A DNA stretch of 64,000 bases, taken from Marinisporobacter balticus (lineage in GTDB: Bacteria > Bacillota > Clostridia > Peptostreptococcales > Thermotaleaceae). The stretch spans positions 101,892 to 165,891 of the forward strand of contig NZ_SLWV01000005.1 of assembly GCF_004345705.1 (NCBI RefSeq), read 5' to 3'. A program made the position numbers and the translations under genes. Below, piece by piece: positions 24,745-33,511 of the stretch. The number at the start of each line of letters is the position of its first letter. Position 1 is the stretch's first letter. The notes beneath the pieces are model-generated. The model was not told where the DNA came from, ran no database searches, and was given only the letters and a program-made list of their open reading frames with translations.

Positions 24745-26412
24745 TTATTTTAATACAGCACCCGTATTGGCAGAAGTAACGAGTTTGGCATATCTCGCTA
24801 AATATCCCTTCGTTACCTTTGGTTGAGGTTTTTTGAAATTCGCTTTTCTTATATTTATTTCATCATCACTTAATTTTGCTTCTATCTTTTTATTTGGAAT
24901 ATCAATTTCTATCCTATCTCCATTTTTTATCAATGCGATTAGTCCATCTTCCATCGCTTCTGGAGAGATATGTCCGATTGCAGCTCCCCTTGTAGCCCCA
25001 GAGAATCTTCCATCTGTTAGGAGTGCTACATCCTTATCAAGTCCCATCCCTGCTATTGCAGCAGTAGGGGCTAACATTTCCTTCATACCAGGACCACCCT
25101 TGGGTCCTTCGTATCTTATGACAACTACATCACCTTTTTCTATTTTTCCATCAAAAATAGCTTTTACCGCCTTCTCCTCCGAATCAAATACTTTTGCAGG
25201 ACCTTCATGGCTTAACATTTCTTGTGCTACAGCAGCTTCCTTTACAACGCAACCATCTAATGCTAAATTTCCTTTTAGGATGGCTAATCCTCCTGTATTT
25301 CTATATGGCTCATCAATAGGATGGATTATTTTATAATCTCTCACAGATTTATTTTTAATATTTTCACCTACAGTAGCCCCTGTAACGGTAATTAAGTTCT
25401 CATGAATCAATACTTTCTTTGAAAGCTCATTCATCAGTGCAGGAATTCCTCCGGCTAAATGCAAATCCTCCATGTGATGAACCCCACTAGGACTTAATTT
25501 GCTTAAATATGGCGTCTTTTTACTAATCTCATCAAACAAATCTAATTCTAAATCAATCTCTGCCTCATGTGCGATGGCTGGCAAGTGAAGTACAGTATTG
25601 GTTGATCCAGCCATTGCCATATCTACAGTGATTGCATTTTCAAAAGCATCTATTGTTAAAATATCAAGTGGTCTTATATTTTCTCTAACTAAATCCATAA
25701 TCTTCATCCCTGCAGTCTTTGCAAGTCTTATTCTTTCTCCCGAATGCGCCATAGCTGTTCCATTGTATGGTAATCCCATGCCTAAAACTTCTGTTAGACA
25801 GTTCATACTGTTTGCTGTAAATAAGCCAGAACAAGAACCGCATCCTGGACATGCATTCATCGCAATATCTTCTAATTCTTCCTCAGTAATTAATTCTTTT
25901 TGATATGCACCTACATTCTCAATGCATGTACTAAAATCAATTTCCTCATCATTGTGTTTCCCAGCTCGCATAGGACCTCCGCTCACTACAATAGAAGGAA
26001 TATTTAGTCTTGCCGCTGCCATAAGCATCCCTGGGATAATCTTATCGCAGTTAGGAATCAATACGAGTCCATCAAATCCATGTGCACTTGCCATTGCTTC
26101 AATTGAATCTGCTATTAATTCTCTACTTGCAAGAGGATAACGCATGCCATCATGTCCCATAGCAATACCATCACAAATCCCTATAGCAGGAAATTCTATA
26201 GGTGTTCCCCCTGCCATTGCAACACCCTTTTTTGCTGCCTCAGCGATTCTATCTAAATGTATATGTCCAGCTATAATTTCATTATGCGCATTTACGATAC
26301 CAATAAGAGGTCTATCAATTTCTTCTCTCGTATAACCCATTCCATAAAATAATGATCTTGCTGGTGCTCCTTTTGATCCTTTTTTTACAATATCACTTCT
26401 CAATATGTCCAC
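24745..26412 (-). CDS. ilvD: Dihydroxy-acid dehydratase (555 aa)
   Basis: IlvD converts 2,3-dihydroxy-isovalerate and 2,3-dihydroxy-3-methylvalerate to the 2-keto acids of valine and isoleucine. Fe-S ligands appear in PNCDKIIPGM and in ACPGCGSCSGLFTANSMNCL. Other family blocks are GMRYPLASRELIADSIE near residue 90 and LTDGRFSGATRGAAIGHISP near 470. Length (555) is typical. The enzyme is oxygen-sensitive, fitting an anaerobe. It stands without other ilv genes in the window and shows no T-box in the 150 bases upstream. Confidence 0.97.
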   Translation of the reverse strand: MDILRSDIVKKGSKGAPARSLFYGMGYTREEIDRPLIGIVNAHNEIIAGHIHLDRIAEAAKKGVAMAGGTPIEFPAIGICDGIAMGHDGMRYPLASRELIADSIEAMASAHGFDGLVLIPNCDKIIPGMLMAAARLNIPSIVVSGGPMRAGKHNDEEIDFSTCIENVGAYQKELITEEELEDIAMNACPGCGSCSGLFTANSMNCLTEVLGMGLPYNGTAMAHSGERIRLAKTAGMKIMDLVRENIRPLDILTIDAFENAITVDMAMAGSTNTVLHLPAIAHEAEIDLELDLFDEISKKTPYLSKLSPSGVHHMEDLHLAGGIPALMNELSKKVLIHENLITVTGATVGENIKNKSVRDYKIIHPIDEPYRNTGGLAILKGNLALDGCVVKEAAVAQEMLSHEGPAKVFDSEEKAVKAIFDGKIEKGDVVVIRYEGPKGGPGMKEMLAPTAAIAGMGLDKDVALLTDGRFSGATRGAAIGHISPEAMEDGLIALIKNGDRIEIDIPNKKIEAKLSDDEINIRKANFKKPQPKVTKGYLARYAKLVTSANTGAVLK

Positions 26413-26569
26413 GCTCCTTTATTCTATTATATATTGATAGAATGTTGATAATTTACTGAAAACATCTTCTTTATTTTAGAGATTTTTATATAAAAATATT
26501 CATATTTTTTATAGATATATTAAGAAATGCCTCGTGTTTTCTAACTCCTTGACGCATAGTCATCTTTCT

Positions 26570-27835
26570 TTACTCTTTAATTGTATAGATACCCATGGGT
26601 ATATTTGCTCTAGCATATTCCTCTTTGTCATAAATTGTCTTAATCAATCCACTTAATACTGGCTTACGTGCCAAGGAATTGTAACTAAAAAAAATACTGC
26701 CCTTTACTTGCATAAATTTACTATTCAATTCAAGCTGTCTTTCCATTTCAGAAAATCCGTACCATGGACTATCTAGACTTTCATTTCCGGCTTTGTAGGC
26801 AGCTTGTCCAATATATAAATCAACATTTGTTCCTTCAGTTGTTTCCATCCACCAATTTAATATTTTGCTATAATCCGCAACAGCAAATCCAATATGCCAA
26901 TATATCTGTGGTGCAATATAATCTATCATTCCTTCTTTTACCCATTTTCTGGTATCTGCATATTGTTTATAATAGGATTGCATTCCCTTTGTATCACTAC
27001 CGAGGGGATTCGTAGCTTTATTTGCCCATATGCCAAAAGGACTAATCCCAAAGCGAATATTCTTGGATGCATCCTTAATCGCCCTCGATACATCTCCTAT
27101 AAGTAAATTAACGTTTTCTCTTCTCCAATCATCAATATTTATAAAACCACTTCCATACTTCTCGTAAGAGTCTTTATCATTAAAATCCTGTCCTGGATAG
27201 AAATAATCATCAAAGTGAATCCCATCCACATCATAATTTTCTATGATCTCAAGAACACCATCGATAACGAGTTTCCTTACTTCTGGAATTCCTGGATCAA
27301 AGTATAAATTTCCATCCGAATGCATTACTACCCAATTGGGGTTATATAAAGCAGGATGATTGCTGTCTAAAGAAGCAAAATCATGCTTCACCTCATTCAT
27401 CGTTTTTTTAGTTATTCTATAGGGATTCACCCATGCATGCAACGCAATCCCCCTTTTATGTGCTTCATCTACCCAAAACTTAAGTGGATCAAAGTCATCA
27501 TTGGGCATTAACCCCTGTTTTCCTGTAAGGTATTTAGACCATGGAAAATATTTAGATGGATATAAAGCATCCCCAGAAGGTCTCACCTGTAAAAATACTG
27601 CATTTAACCCCATATTTTTCACATGATCTAAAATGTCAATCGCTTCTTTTTTTAATATACTTGAGTCAGTAGTTGGTTTTGAAGGATAGTCTATATTCAG
27701 CACTGTAGCCACCCAAATTCCTCGCATCTCTTTTTTCTCTATCCTATTTGATTGGGGTTGTGCAAAAACAAAAGATCGTTGAAATATAACCATCATCAGT
27801 AATATACATATAGCTGTTTTTAAATTTTTTTTCAT
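26570..27835 (-). CDS. Secreted glycoside hydrolase-like GHL10 protein (421 aa)
   Basis: A signal peptide (residues 1-25, cleavage near FVFAQ) is followed by the GHL10/DUF187 TIM barrel: EMRGIWVATVLNIDYPSKPT, LNAVFLQVRPSGDALYPSKY, HAWVNPYRITKK and DVDGIHFDDYFYPGQDF with the conserved Asp pair, then GISPFGIWANK. This is the family of DigH and other peptidoglycan glycosidases acting on denuded glycan strands. The protein ends soon after the barrel, with no visible wall binding repeats. A cell wall remodelling role is inferred. Confidence 0.9.
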   Translation of the reverse strand: MKKNLKTAICILLMMVIFQRSFVFAQPQSNRIEKKEMRGIWVATVLNIDYPSKPTTDSSILKKEAIDILDHVKNMGLNAVFLQVRPSGDALYPSKYFPWSKYLTGKQGLMPNDDFDPLKFWVDEAHKRGIALHAWVNPYRITKKTMNEVKHDFASLDSNHPALYNPNWVVMHSDGNLYFDPGIPEVRKLVIDGVLEIIENYDVDGIHFDDYFYPGQDFNDKDSYEKYGSGFINIDDWRRENVNLLIGDVSRAIKDASKNIRFGISPFGIWANKATNPLGSDTKGMQSYYKQYADTRKWVKEGMIDYIAPQIYWHIGFAVADYSKILNWWMETTEGTNVDLYIGQAAYKAGNESLDSPWYGFSEMERQLELNSKFMQVKGSIFFSYNSLARKPVLSGLIKTIYDKEEYARANIPMGIYTIKE

Positions 27836-28184
27836 AATATCCCCCCTATTGTCTTTTTATAAAGATTCTTTATCTATTATTTCGTCAACTTTAGTCAAAT
27901 TACCTTTTAATATTTTACTATAAATGCGCAAACTCATCTCTAAGCTCTCTTTAATGTTTTTAAAACAGCCTCTAAATGAACATTGCTTTTGACACATGAG
28001 GACATTTAAGAAATATTATCTATTTATATAATAAAATTTCGAATGTATAAAAAGATTAATTTTTGATATTACAAAATTGTAAGATTATCGTGCTCTTTTG
28101 TAAGGTAAATAGATAGATAGATACTACACACCAATTATTTAAAAATAAAAATATGTTCTATTAATTTTATGGGGGTAATCCAAT
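27836..28184. other. Intergenic stretch without a recognised gene
   Basis: This 349-base AT-rich gap lies between the divergent GHL10 gene and the redox mini-operon. It holds promoters presumably for both sides and a short tandem GATA run near 28110-28123. I see no gene, RNA motif or clear palindrome. Confidence 0.5.
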
Positions 28185-28310
28185 ATGAAAAGAGTTGTAG
28201 TATTTATACTTTTACTCGTTATGAGCATAGGCATTATAGCAGGTAGCTTCATTGCAGTAAAAAAATCCAACGAATTCTTCAAAAAATCTTCTATTGCGCA
28301 TACTTTATAG
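28185..28310 (+). CDS. Small single-pass membrane protein (41 aa)
   Basis: The ORF MKRVVVFILLLVMSIGIIAG continues to a charged tail (KKSNEFFKKS). One hydrophobic helix (residues 4-24) spans the membrane. A GGGGG site lies 10 bases before the ATG. It is the first ORF of the redox mini-operon that includes a CD1871A-type protein, a polyferredoxin and a TlpA-like lipoprotein. The small size and lack of a family leave the function open. Confidence 0.55.
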   Translation: MKRVVVFILLLVMSIGIIAGSFIAVKKSNEFFKKSSIAHTL

Positions 28311-28356
28311 TACAATAGTTATATAAACATGATCATAAAATTAGGAGGTTTTGCGT

Positions 28357-28478
28357 TTGAAAAAAAGAGATAAGCACGTCACTGAATGATTTAAATGAAA
28401 TGCCTAAAAATCATAGATTCAAAAACAAAAGAAAAATTTAAACCAATCATTGAAGATACTTTAAAATATATAGAGTAG
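28357..28478 (+). pseudogene. Possible frameshifted small gene
   Basis: A good site (TTAGGAGG) is followed by TTG and ten codons to a TGA at 28387. A second frame then reads MKCLKIIDSKTKEKFKPIIE to TAG at 28478, just before the next gene. Joining the two frames by one shift would give a small intact protein of about 38 residues. No homologue is recognised. It may also be just two chance ORFs. Confidence 0.3.
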
Positions 28479-28487
28479 GTGAATAAG

Positions 28488-28622
28488 ATGGAAAACAGAA
28501 TTAGAAGATTACTACTTCTTTGTGGCATCCTTTTTATAAGTACTGGAATATATCGTAAAGAAGTAGGAACTGTTTTTATAAAAGCAATAAACATCTGCCT
28601 AGAATGTATCGGAGTTGGATAA
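28488..28622 (+). CDS. CD1871A-like small CXXC membrane protein (44 aa)
   Basis: The sequence has one hydrophobic helix (RLLLLCGILFISTGIY) and the conserved end VFIKAINICLECIGVG with a CxxC pair. This matches the CD1871A family of clostridial CXXC small proteins, which lie next to Fe-S membrane proteins and TlpA-like thioredoxins. The stop is one base before the next gene's ATG. It is too short for most gene finders. A role in passing electrons or metal to the following polyferredoxin is inferred from context only. Confidence 0.8.
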   Translation: MENRIRRLLLLCGILFISTGIYRKEVGTVFIKAINICLECIGVG

Positions 28623-28623
28623 G

Positions 28624-29466
28624 ATGAAAAGGAAAATGGTTCAAATAATCACTACCCTCATCACAAATAGTAACTTTAAAGGATTTACGGAAGGAAAAAT
28701 TTATAGAGGAAATATAAAAAAAGTTTGTGTTCCAGGTCTTAACTGTTATTCTTGTCCTGGTGCATTAGGCTCTTGTCCTATAGGATCGCTACAAGCAGTT
28801 ATAAGCTCTATAAAATATGAGTTTTCGTTTTACATAGTTGGTATTCTTCTACTCCTAGGTACTTTGTTCGGCAGATTTATATGTGGATGGCTTTGCCCTT
28901 TTGGACTTTTCCAAGAACTCCTTAACAAAATTCCATCTCCTAAGTTTAAGGTAAGTAAAAAATTTCAACATTTAAAATATGTTAAATATATTATTTTAGT
29001 TGTATTCGTATTTCTCCTTCCTATGTTTTTTGTAAATGATATAGGCCTAGGAGATCCTGCCTTCTGTAAATATATCTGCCCTGCTGGAACATTAGAAGGC
29101 GGTATTCCTCTTGTTTTATCAAATGATTCCTTAAAGTCTGCTATTGGTTATTTATTTGCTTGGAAGATGGCGTTATTAGTTATTTCCATTATTTTATCTA
29201 TCATTCTATTTAGACCTTTTTGCAGATTTATTTGTCCTCTCGGAGCTATCTATGCACTATTTAATCCTATTAGTCTATATCGATTAGAAGTAGATCAACA
29301 TAAATGTACATCTTGTAGATTATGCAGTAATAAGTGTAAATTAGATATTGATGTTTATAAAAACCCAAACAGTCTAGAATGTATTCGATGCGGTGAATGT
29401 GTTTCTATTTGTCCTCAACATGCAATAAAAAGTGCCATAACGCATTCTAATAAACATAATATCTAA
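28624..29466 (+). CDS. NapH-like membrane ferredoxin (280 aa)
   Basis: The protein has four or five membrane helices and Cys motifs of the NapH/NosR/CcoG type: NCYSCPGALGSCPIG, WLCPFGLFQ, CKYICPAGTLEGG and RFICPLGAIY. Two [4Fe-4S] ferredoxin motifs close it (CTSCRLCSNKC and CIRCGECVSICP). The ATG at 28624 is preferred because GGAG lies 10 bases ahead; a TTG three codons upstream is also possible. It probably moves electrons from the cytoplasm to the outer thioredoxin-like lipoprotein encoded next. Confidence 0.9.
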   Translation: MKRKMVQIITTLITNSNFKGFTEGKIYRGNIKKVCVPGLNCYSCPGALGSCPIGSLQAVISSIKYEFSFYIVGILLLLGTLFGRFICGWLCPFGLFQELLNKIPSPKFKVSKKFQHLKYVKYIILVVFVFLLPMFFVNDIGLGDPAFCKYICPAGTLEGGIPLVLSNDSLKSAIGYLFAWKMALLVISIILSIILFRPFCRFICPLGAIYALFNPISLYRLEVDQHKCTSCRLCSNKCKLDIDVYKNPNSLECIRCGECVSICPQHAIKSAITHSNKHNI

Positions 29467-29629
29467 AAACTATAGCCATTTAAAAAATTCTCATGTAGCT
29501 ATCGTAGCTGCTGATTTTACCAATAAAATTTCTATAAAATATTACAAATTTATAATATAAATCAATGGTATAGCTATTTTTTTCTATATATAATAGATTA
29601 TGCAATCAAATGCTGAGAGGAGATTACAT

Positions 29630-30739
29630 ATGTTAAAAAAAATATTGGTAACTTTACTAATTGGAACAGTCGCTTTTACTACTATAGGATGTGGAAAATC
29701 TAACTCAAAAGCCAAAGAGAAACAAGATGTGAAAATAGAAAAAACAAATGAAGAGATTGCTTTAGTGGAAGATCTTCAATCTGATACTTTTAAAATGAAT
29801 GCGTTAGGCTTTAGCTTTGTGCAACCAGAATCTTGGAAAGATAATGAATATATTGATGGTTTAGTTTTAGGTGCATCTGAAGACAAAAATGATTTTTTTT
29901 ATGGTGGCGTACAGCTTTCATTTGTTCCAAAGGAAACAATGGCTAAAATGGAAATAATGATGGCAGATAATAAACAGCCTAGTGAAGAGGACTCTAGAAA
30001 ATTACAAGAAGAATTCATGAAATTATTTAATGACTTTAAACCTTTGGTACACTTCAATATCTACAAAAAAGACGTTCTTGCAAAGAAATCTATAGCATCA
30101 TTATCAAATCTCAAAAACAATGTTTCATTAGGCGAAAAGGATAATCTTATATATTATCTTTCTTATCCAAACAAAGAAGATCTAACAGAATTATCTGTAG
30201 AATCTCAAAAAATGTATGATGTATTATACAGCGAAATTGAAAATGTAAAAACATCTGTGAAAATTTTCAAACCTATATTACCTAAATACGCGATCAAAGC
30301 TATAAATACTTTTCCGCCATTTCACGCACAAGATATCAACGGCAACGATGTAAGCAATACTATTTTCTCAGAAAGCAAGCTTACCATGATCAATGTATGG
30401 GGAACATTCTGTGGTCCTTGCATTAATGAAATGCCTGATTTGCAAAAACTTTATGATGTAGTAAAAAAAGAAAATGTAAATATTGTTGGTATTATTGGAG
30501 ATGCTGAAGGTAATGAACAAACCGCAAAGGATATTATTACAAAAACAAAAGTAGCTTATGTAAATATTGTTCCTAATATAGTTATTCAAAATGCATTCTT
30601 AGAAGATATATCTGCTTATCCGACAAGTATTTTTGTTGATGCAAAAGGAAATATCGTAGGAGATCCTATTATTGGCGCAAGAAGTGAAAAAGAATATAAA
30701 GAAATTATCATGAAAACCCTAAAGATAATTGGAAAATAA
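29630..30739 (+). CDS. TlpA/ResA-like thioredoxin lipoprotein (369 aa)
   Basis: A lipoprotein signal (LKKILVTLLIGTVAFTTIGC) sets the anchor. Residues 45-220 form an unfamiliar domain (LGFSFVQPESWKDNEYIDGL), similar in outline to PsbP-like domains. The C-terminal domain (about 225-369) is TlpA-like, with active site WGTFCGPCINEMP and the cis-Pro segment SAYPTSIFVDAKGNI. The start at 29630 follows GAGAGGAG; an in-frame ATG 30 bases upstream lacks a site. It probably reduces disulfides outside the membrane, using electrons from the preceding ferredoxin protein. Confidence 0.88.
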   Translation: MLKKILVTLLIGTVAFTTIGCGKSNSKAKEKQDVKIEKTNEEIALVEDLQSDTFKMNALGFSFVQPESWKDNEYIDGLVLGASEDKNDFFYGGVQLSFVPKETMAKMEIMMADNKQPSEEDSRKLQEEFMKLFNDFKPLVHFNIYKKDVLAKKSIASLSNLKNNVSLGEKDNLIYYLSYPNKEDLTELSVESQKMYDVLYSEIENVKTSVKIFKPILPKYAIKAINTFPPFHAQDINGNDVSNTIFSESKLTMINVWGTFCGPCINEMPDLQKLYDVVKKENVNIVGIIGDAEGNEQTAKDIITKTKVAYVNIVPNIVIQNAFLEDISAYPTSIFVDAKGNIVGDPIIGARSEKEYKEIIMKTLKIIGK

Positions 30740-30769
30740 AATTGTTTATACCATTTAGAAAACCTTTCT

Positions 30770-30803
30770 AAAAAACTGTAGTTTTTGCTCTCTACAGTTT
30801 TTT
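30770..30803. terminator. Bidirectional terminator after the redox operon
   Basis: A 12-bp perfect stem (AAAAAACTGTAG with CTACAGTTTTTT) with T and A runs on both sides serves the convergent genes ending at 30739 and 30808. Confidence 0.9.
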
Positions 30804-30807
30804 TAAT

Positions 30808-31563
30808 TCATTCATATTTGAACAAAATATTAAAAATCAACGATGTAACCGTAACCCCTATAATTCCTCCATTTATAACAGAAACAATATGACTTCCCAA
30901 GTAATTTAAATTGAAACCTCCTAATACAAAATATATTCTATAGTAAACAATTGCTATTGCTATGAATAAACTGAAGCACCAATAGATCCATTTTATTTTT
31001 GAAGAAATCAGACGTCTCATTCTTTTATATAAATTCCGGTTCACATAAAGATATGAAAATATAATTGCAAATCCTATCAACGTACTACTATGTTGTAAAA
31101 ATTTATAAATAGGTATCTCATAATGCATAAATGGAATATATTTTGACAATAGCGGTATCTTTGTTACAAAAAATCCGCCTCTATGGGTAAAAGAATCCCA
31201 TACTACATGAGAAACCATACCGATTAATGATGAATAGATAAAAACAACTAGCGCGCTTAAATCTTTTATGCGCCATTGCTCAAACGCTACAACATAAAAC
31301 CAACGTTCTATAGGTTTTGGCATATTTAAAAGAAACGGCTTTTTTACAACAAAATGAAATACATGGGCAATGATGAAGCATAAGGGCAAGTTAAAATAAA
31401 AAAATCCAAGAAAAGTATGTCCTATTTCCCCCATTGGCTTAAATCTCAAAAAATACTCAAAATCTGGTGCCATACTTCCAATAATTAGTGCTGTAATGTT
31501 AAAATATTTCTCCCACTTTTTAAAAGGAATAATAATTGCTGGATGTGCAAAGGTAAACGGCAT
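30808..31563 (-). CDS. DUF4184 family membrane protein (251 aa)
   Basis: The protein begins MPFTFAHPAIIIPFKKWEKY, the DUF4184 opening, and has about seven membrane helices. Conserved polar residues follow: GSMAPDFEYFLRF, HVVWDSFTHRGGFFV and MHYEIPIYKFLQHSST. These His/Asp residues resemble membrane phospholipase-like folds. The start is set at 31563 (AAAAAGGAGAAAAAGA before the ATG); the frame stays open 75 bases further up. The function is unknown. Confidence 0.85.
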   Translation of the reverse strand: MPFTFAHPAIIIPFKKWEKYFNITALIIGSMAPDFEYFLRFKPMGEIGHTFLGFFYFNLPLCFIIAHVFHFVVKKPFLLNMPKPIERWFYVVAFEQWRIKDLSALVVFIYSSLIGMVSHVVWDSFTHRGGFFVTKIPLLSKYIPFMHYEIPIYKFLQHSSTLIGFAIIFSYLYVNRNLYKRMRRLISSKIKWIYWCFSLFIAIAIVYYRIYFVLGGFNLNYLGSHIVSVINGGIIGVTVTSLIFNILFKYE

Positions 31564-31686
31564 TCTTTTTCTCCTTTTTTTAATAAAAACATAATATAAG
31601 TCTATATCTTCTAAATAATCCGCTTTTATATCAAACACCTGATTTTGTCAATCTAAACATTAATTAGATCGCTATAAACCAATTGT

Positions 31687-32601
31687 TTATTCATATATCA
31701 TAACCCCTTCAAGAGTAATGATGGCCTTCCCTCCAACTTTTACGATTAAGTTTTCTTTATTCCCTTCTAATTGAACCACAATCTTGCTAGGTCTTCCCAT
31801 ATAATATCCCTGTTCACAAATCAATGTAATGTCTTTTTCGAATTTGATAATATTATTATTTACAAGATATGCTCCTAAAGCACCATTTGATGTACCTGTT
31901 GCAGCTTCTTCATCAATCCCAGCAGCTGGTGCAAAATTTCTGCATGCAAGGGTAGAATTTTCTTCTTCTGCTTCCATTGTAAAAGCATGAACCCCTATTA
32001 CACCGTGTTTATCACTATATGCTGCTAATTGATGCTTATTAGGGTTTATCTTTTTCAATACTTCTAATGATTTTACTGGAAGGATAATATCTGGAAGTCC
32101 TGTTGAAATCGCTTGTGGTAACAGATCATATCCATTTAATCCTATATTCTCTGCTTCTAAACCCATAATCTGCGCTAATTCATGTATATCTTGGACCTCA
32201 AAAATACATTCAGGTTTTGCTTGTGTCATTAGTATATGCTCTATTTCATGATCTTTAAAATAGATTTCAACAGGTAGATTTCCTGCTCTTGTTTTTTGGG
32301 TAATAATTTTTTTATTTCTATCGCCTTCAATATATCCTTTTTTAACCAATGTGAAAAAGGTTGCAATGGTAGCATGTCCACATAAATCCACTTCCTGAGT
32401 CGGTGTGAAAAATCTTACTTGAAAATCTGCTTCATCATTTTTTAGTGGAAAAACAAATGCTGTTTCTGATAAATTCATTTCTCTAGCTATTTTTTGCATT
32501 TGTATAGGACCTAGACCTGTAGCATCAGGCACAACACCAGCAGGATTTCCTCCAAAATGCACATCTGTAAAAGCATCTACTTGAAATATTATTTTATCCA
32601 T
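31687..32601 (-). CDS. PhzF family isomerase (304 aa)
   Basis: The PhzF fold (diaminopimelate epimerase-like, two similar halves) is shown by FQVDAFTDVHFGGNPAGVVP, REMNLSETAFVFP with the catalytic Glu, RFFTPTQEVDLCGHATIATF and GIDEEAATGTSNGALGAYLV. Length is typical. Family members isomerise small metabolites; the substrate here is unknown. The gene follows the parB gene and the parS site on the same strand and may be read through from them. Confidence 0.93.
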   Translation of the reverse strand: MDKIIFQVDAFTDVHFGGNPAGVVPDATGLGPIQMQKIAREMNLSETAFVFPLKNDEADFQVRFFTPTQEVDLCGHATIATFFTLVKKGYIEGDRNKKIITQKTRAGNLPVEIYFKDHEIEHILMTQAKPECIFEVQDIHELAQIMGLEAENIGLNGYDLLPQAISTGLPDIILPVKSLEVLKKINPNKHQLAAYSDKHGVIGVHAFTMEAEEENSTLACRNFAPAAGIDEEAATGTSNGALGAYLVNNNIIKFEKDITLICEQGYYMGRPSKIVVQLEGNKENLIVKVGGKAIITLEGVMIYE

Positions 32602-32622
32602 TAATAGTCCCTCTTTCCTAAA

Positions 32623-32638
32623 TGTTTCACGTGAAACA
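32623..32638. promoter_or_regulatory. parS site
   Basis: TGTTTCACGTGAAACA is an exact match to the parS consensus bound by ParB/Spo0J. It directly abuts the stop codon of parB (TGA, 32639-32641 on the minus strand). Sliding ParB clamps load here for origin segregation. Confidence 0.97.
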
Positions 32639-33511
32639 TCAAGTAATATTTCCTTGTAACAATTCTACTAGTCGTGTTAATTCCTCTTCACTATAGTATT
32701 CAATCTCTATTTTACCTTTTTTCTTTCCTTTGATAATACTTACTTTTGTCCCTAATCTTGTTTTGAGTATATCTTCTATAAACGTCAATGTATCCTCTTT
32801 TGTTTTTTGTTTTTTAGGTTTTTCCTCTTTTCTATCTACAATCTTTTCAACCAAGCTTTCTGTTTCTCGAACAGATAAATGGTTTGCAAGAATATTTTCT
32901 CCTATTTCTCTTTGTAATTTAGCGTCTTCAATTCTCAAAAGCGCTCTAGCATGTCCACTAGATAATAAATTATTCATTACCATCTCTTGTGCTTTTTTTG
33001 TGAGATTAAGGAGTCTTACTGTATTAGCAATATAAGGTCTACTTTTCCCAATGCTATATGATATTTGTTCTTGGGTTAGTTTGTAATTTTCCATTAATGT
33101 TTTATATGCGAAAGCCTCTTCAATAGGGTTCAAATCTTCTCTTTGTAAATTCTCGATCAAAGCAATTTCCATACGTTCCTTTTCATTCAGTTCTTTTATA
33201 ATACAGGGTATTTCTTTCAATTCTGCTTGCCTACTAGCTTTCCATCTTCTTTCTCCTGCTACAATCTCATACCCCTGATCGATAGGTCTCACCACAATAG
33301 GTTGAAGGATACCATGACTTTTAATGGATGATACTAAAGCATCCATCCTTTCTTGATCAAAATGCTTTCGTGGTTGTTCTTTATTGGGTTTAATCATATC
33401 TATATGAATTTTTTGTATTTCTCCTTTATTAGAACTTTCTATTTCACTCTTCTTTCCTTCAGGAATAAGCGCACCAAGCCCTTTTCCTAAACCGCTTCTT
33501 TTTTTCACCAA
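32639..33511 (-). CDS. parB: Chromosome partition protein ParB/Spo0J (290 aa)
   Basis: Residues 4-20 carry the N-terminal GLGKGLGALIP that activates the ParA ATPase. The CTPase domain shows NKEQPRKHFDQERMDALVSS and GYEIVAGERRWKASRQA. The helix-turn-helix is near residues 135-160 (LTQEQISYSIGKSRPYIANT), and a C-terminal dimer domain follows. The start is TTG-GTG directly behind the parA stop, so the two are coupled. ParB and parS organise the origin, and in spore formers Spo0J also links to sporulation control. Confidence 0.96.
   Translation of the reverse strand: MVKKRSGLGKGLGALIPEGKKSEIESSNKGEIQKIHIDMIKPNKEQPRKHFDQERMDALVSSIKSHGILQPIVVRPIDQGYEIVAGERRWKASRQAELKEIPCIIKELNEKERMEIALIENLQREDLNPIEEAFAYKTLMENYKLTQEQISYSIGKSRPYIANTVRLLNLTKKAQEMVMNNLLSSGHARALLRIEDAKLQREIGENILANHLSVRETESLVEKIVDRKEEKPKKQKTKEDTLTFIEDILKTRLGTKVSIIKGKKKGKIEIEYYSEEELTRLVELLQGNIT

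Noticed and set aside
24833..26335. Several open frames on the plus strand opposite ilvD.
   Set aside because: They lie inside a well-conserved gene, have no ribosome sites and are shadows of its codon pattern.
28357..28390. TGA after ten codons read as possible selenocysteine.
   Set aside because: No SECIS-like hairpin follows directly, and the frame after the TGA stops again soon; a broken small gene is simpler.
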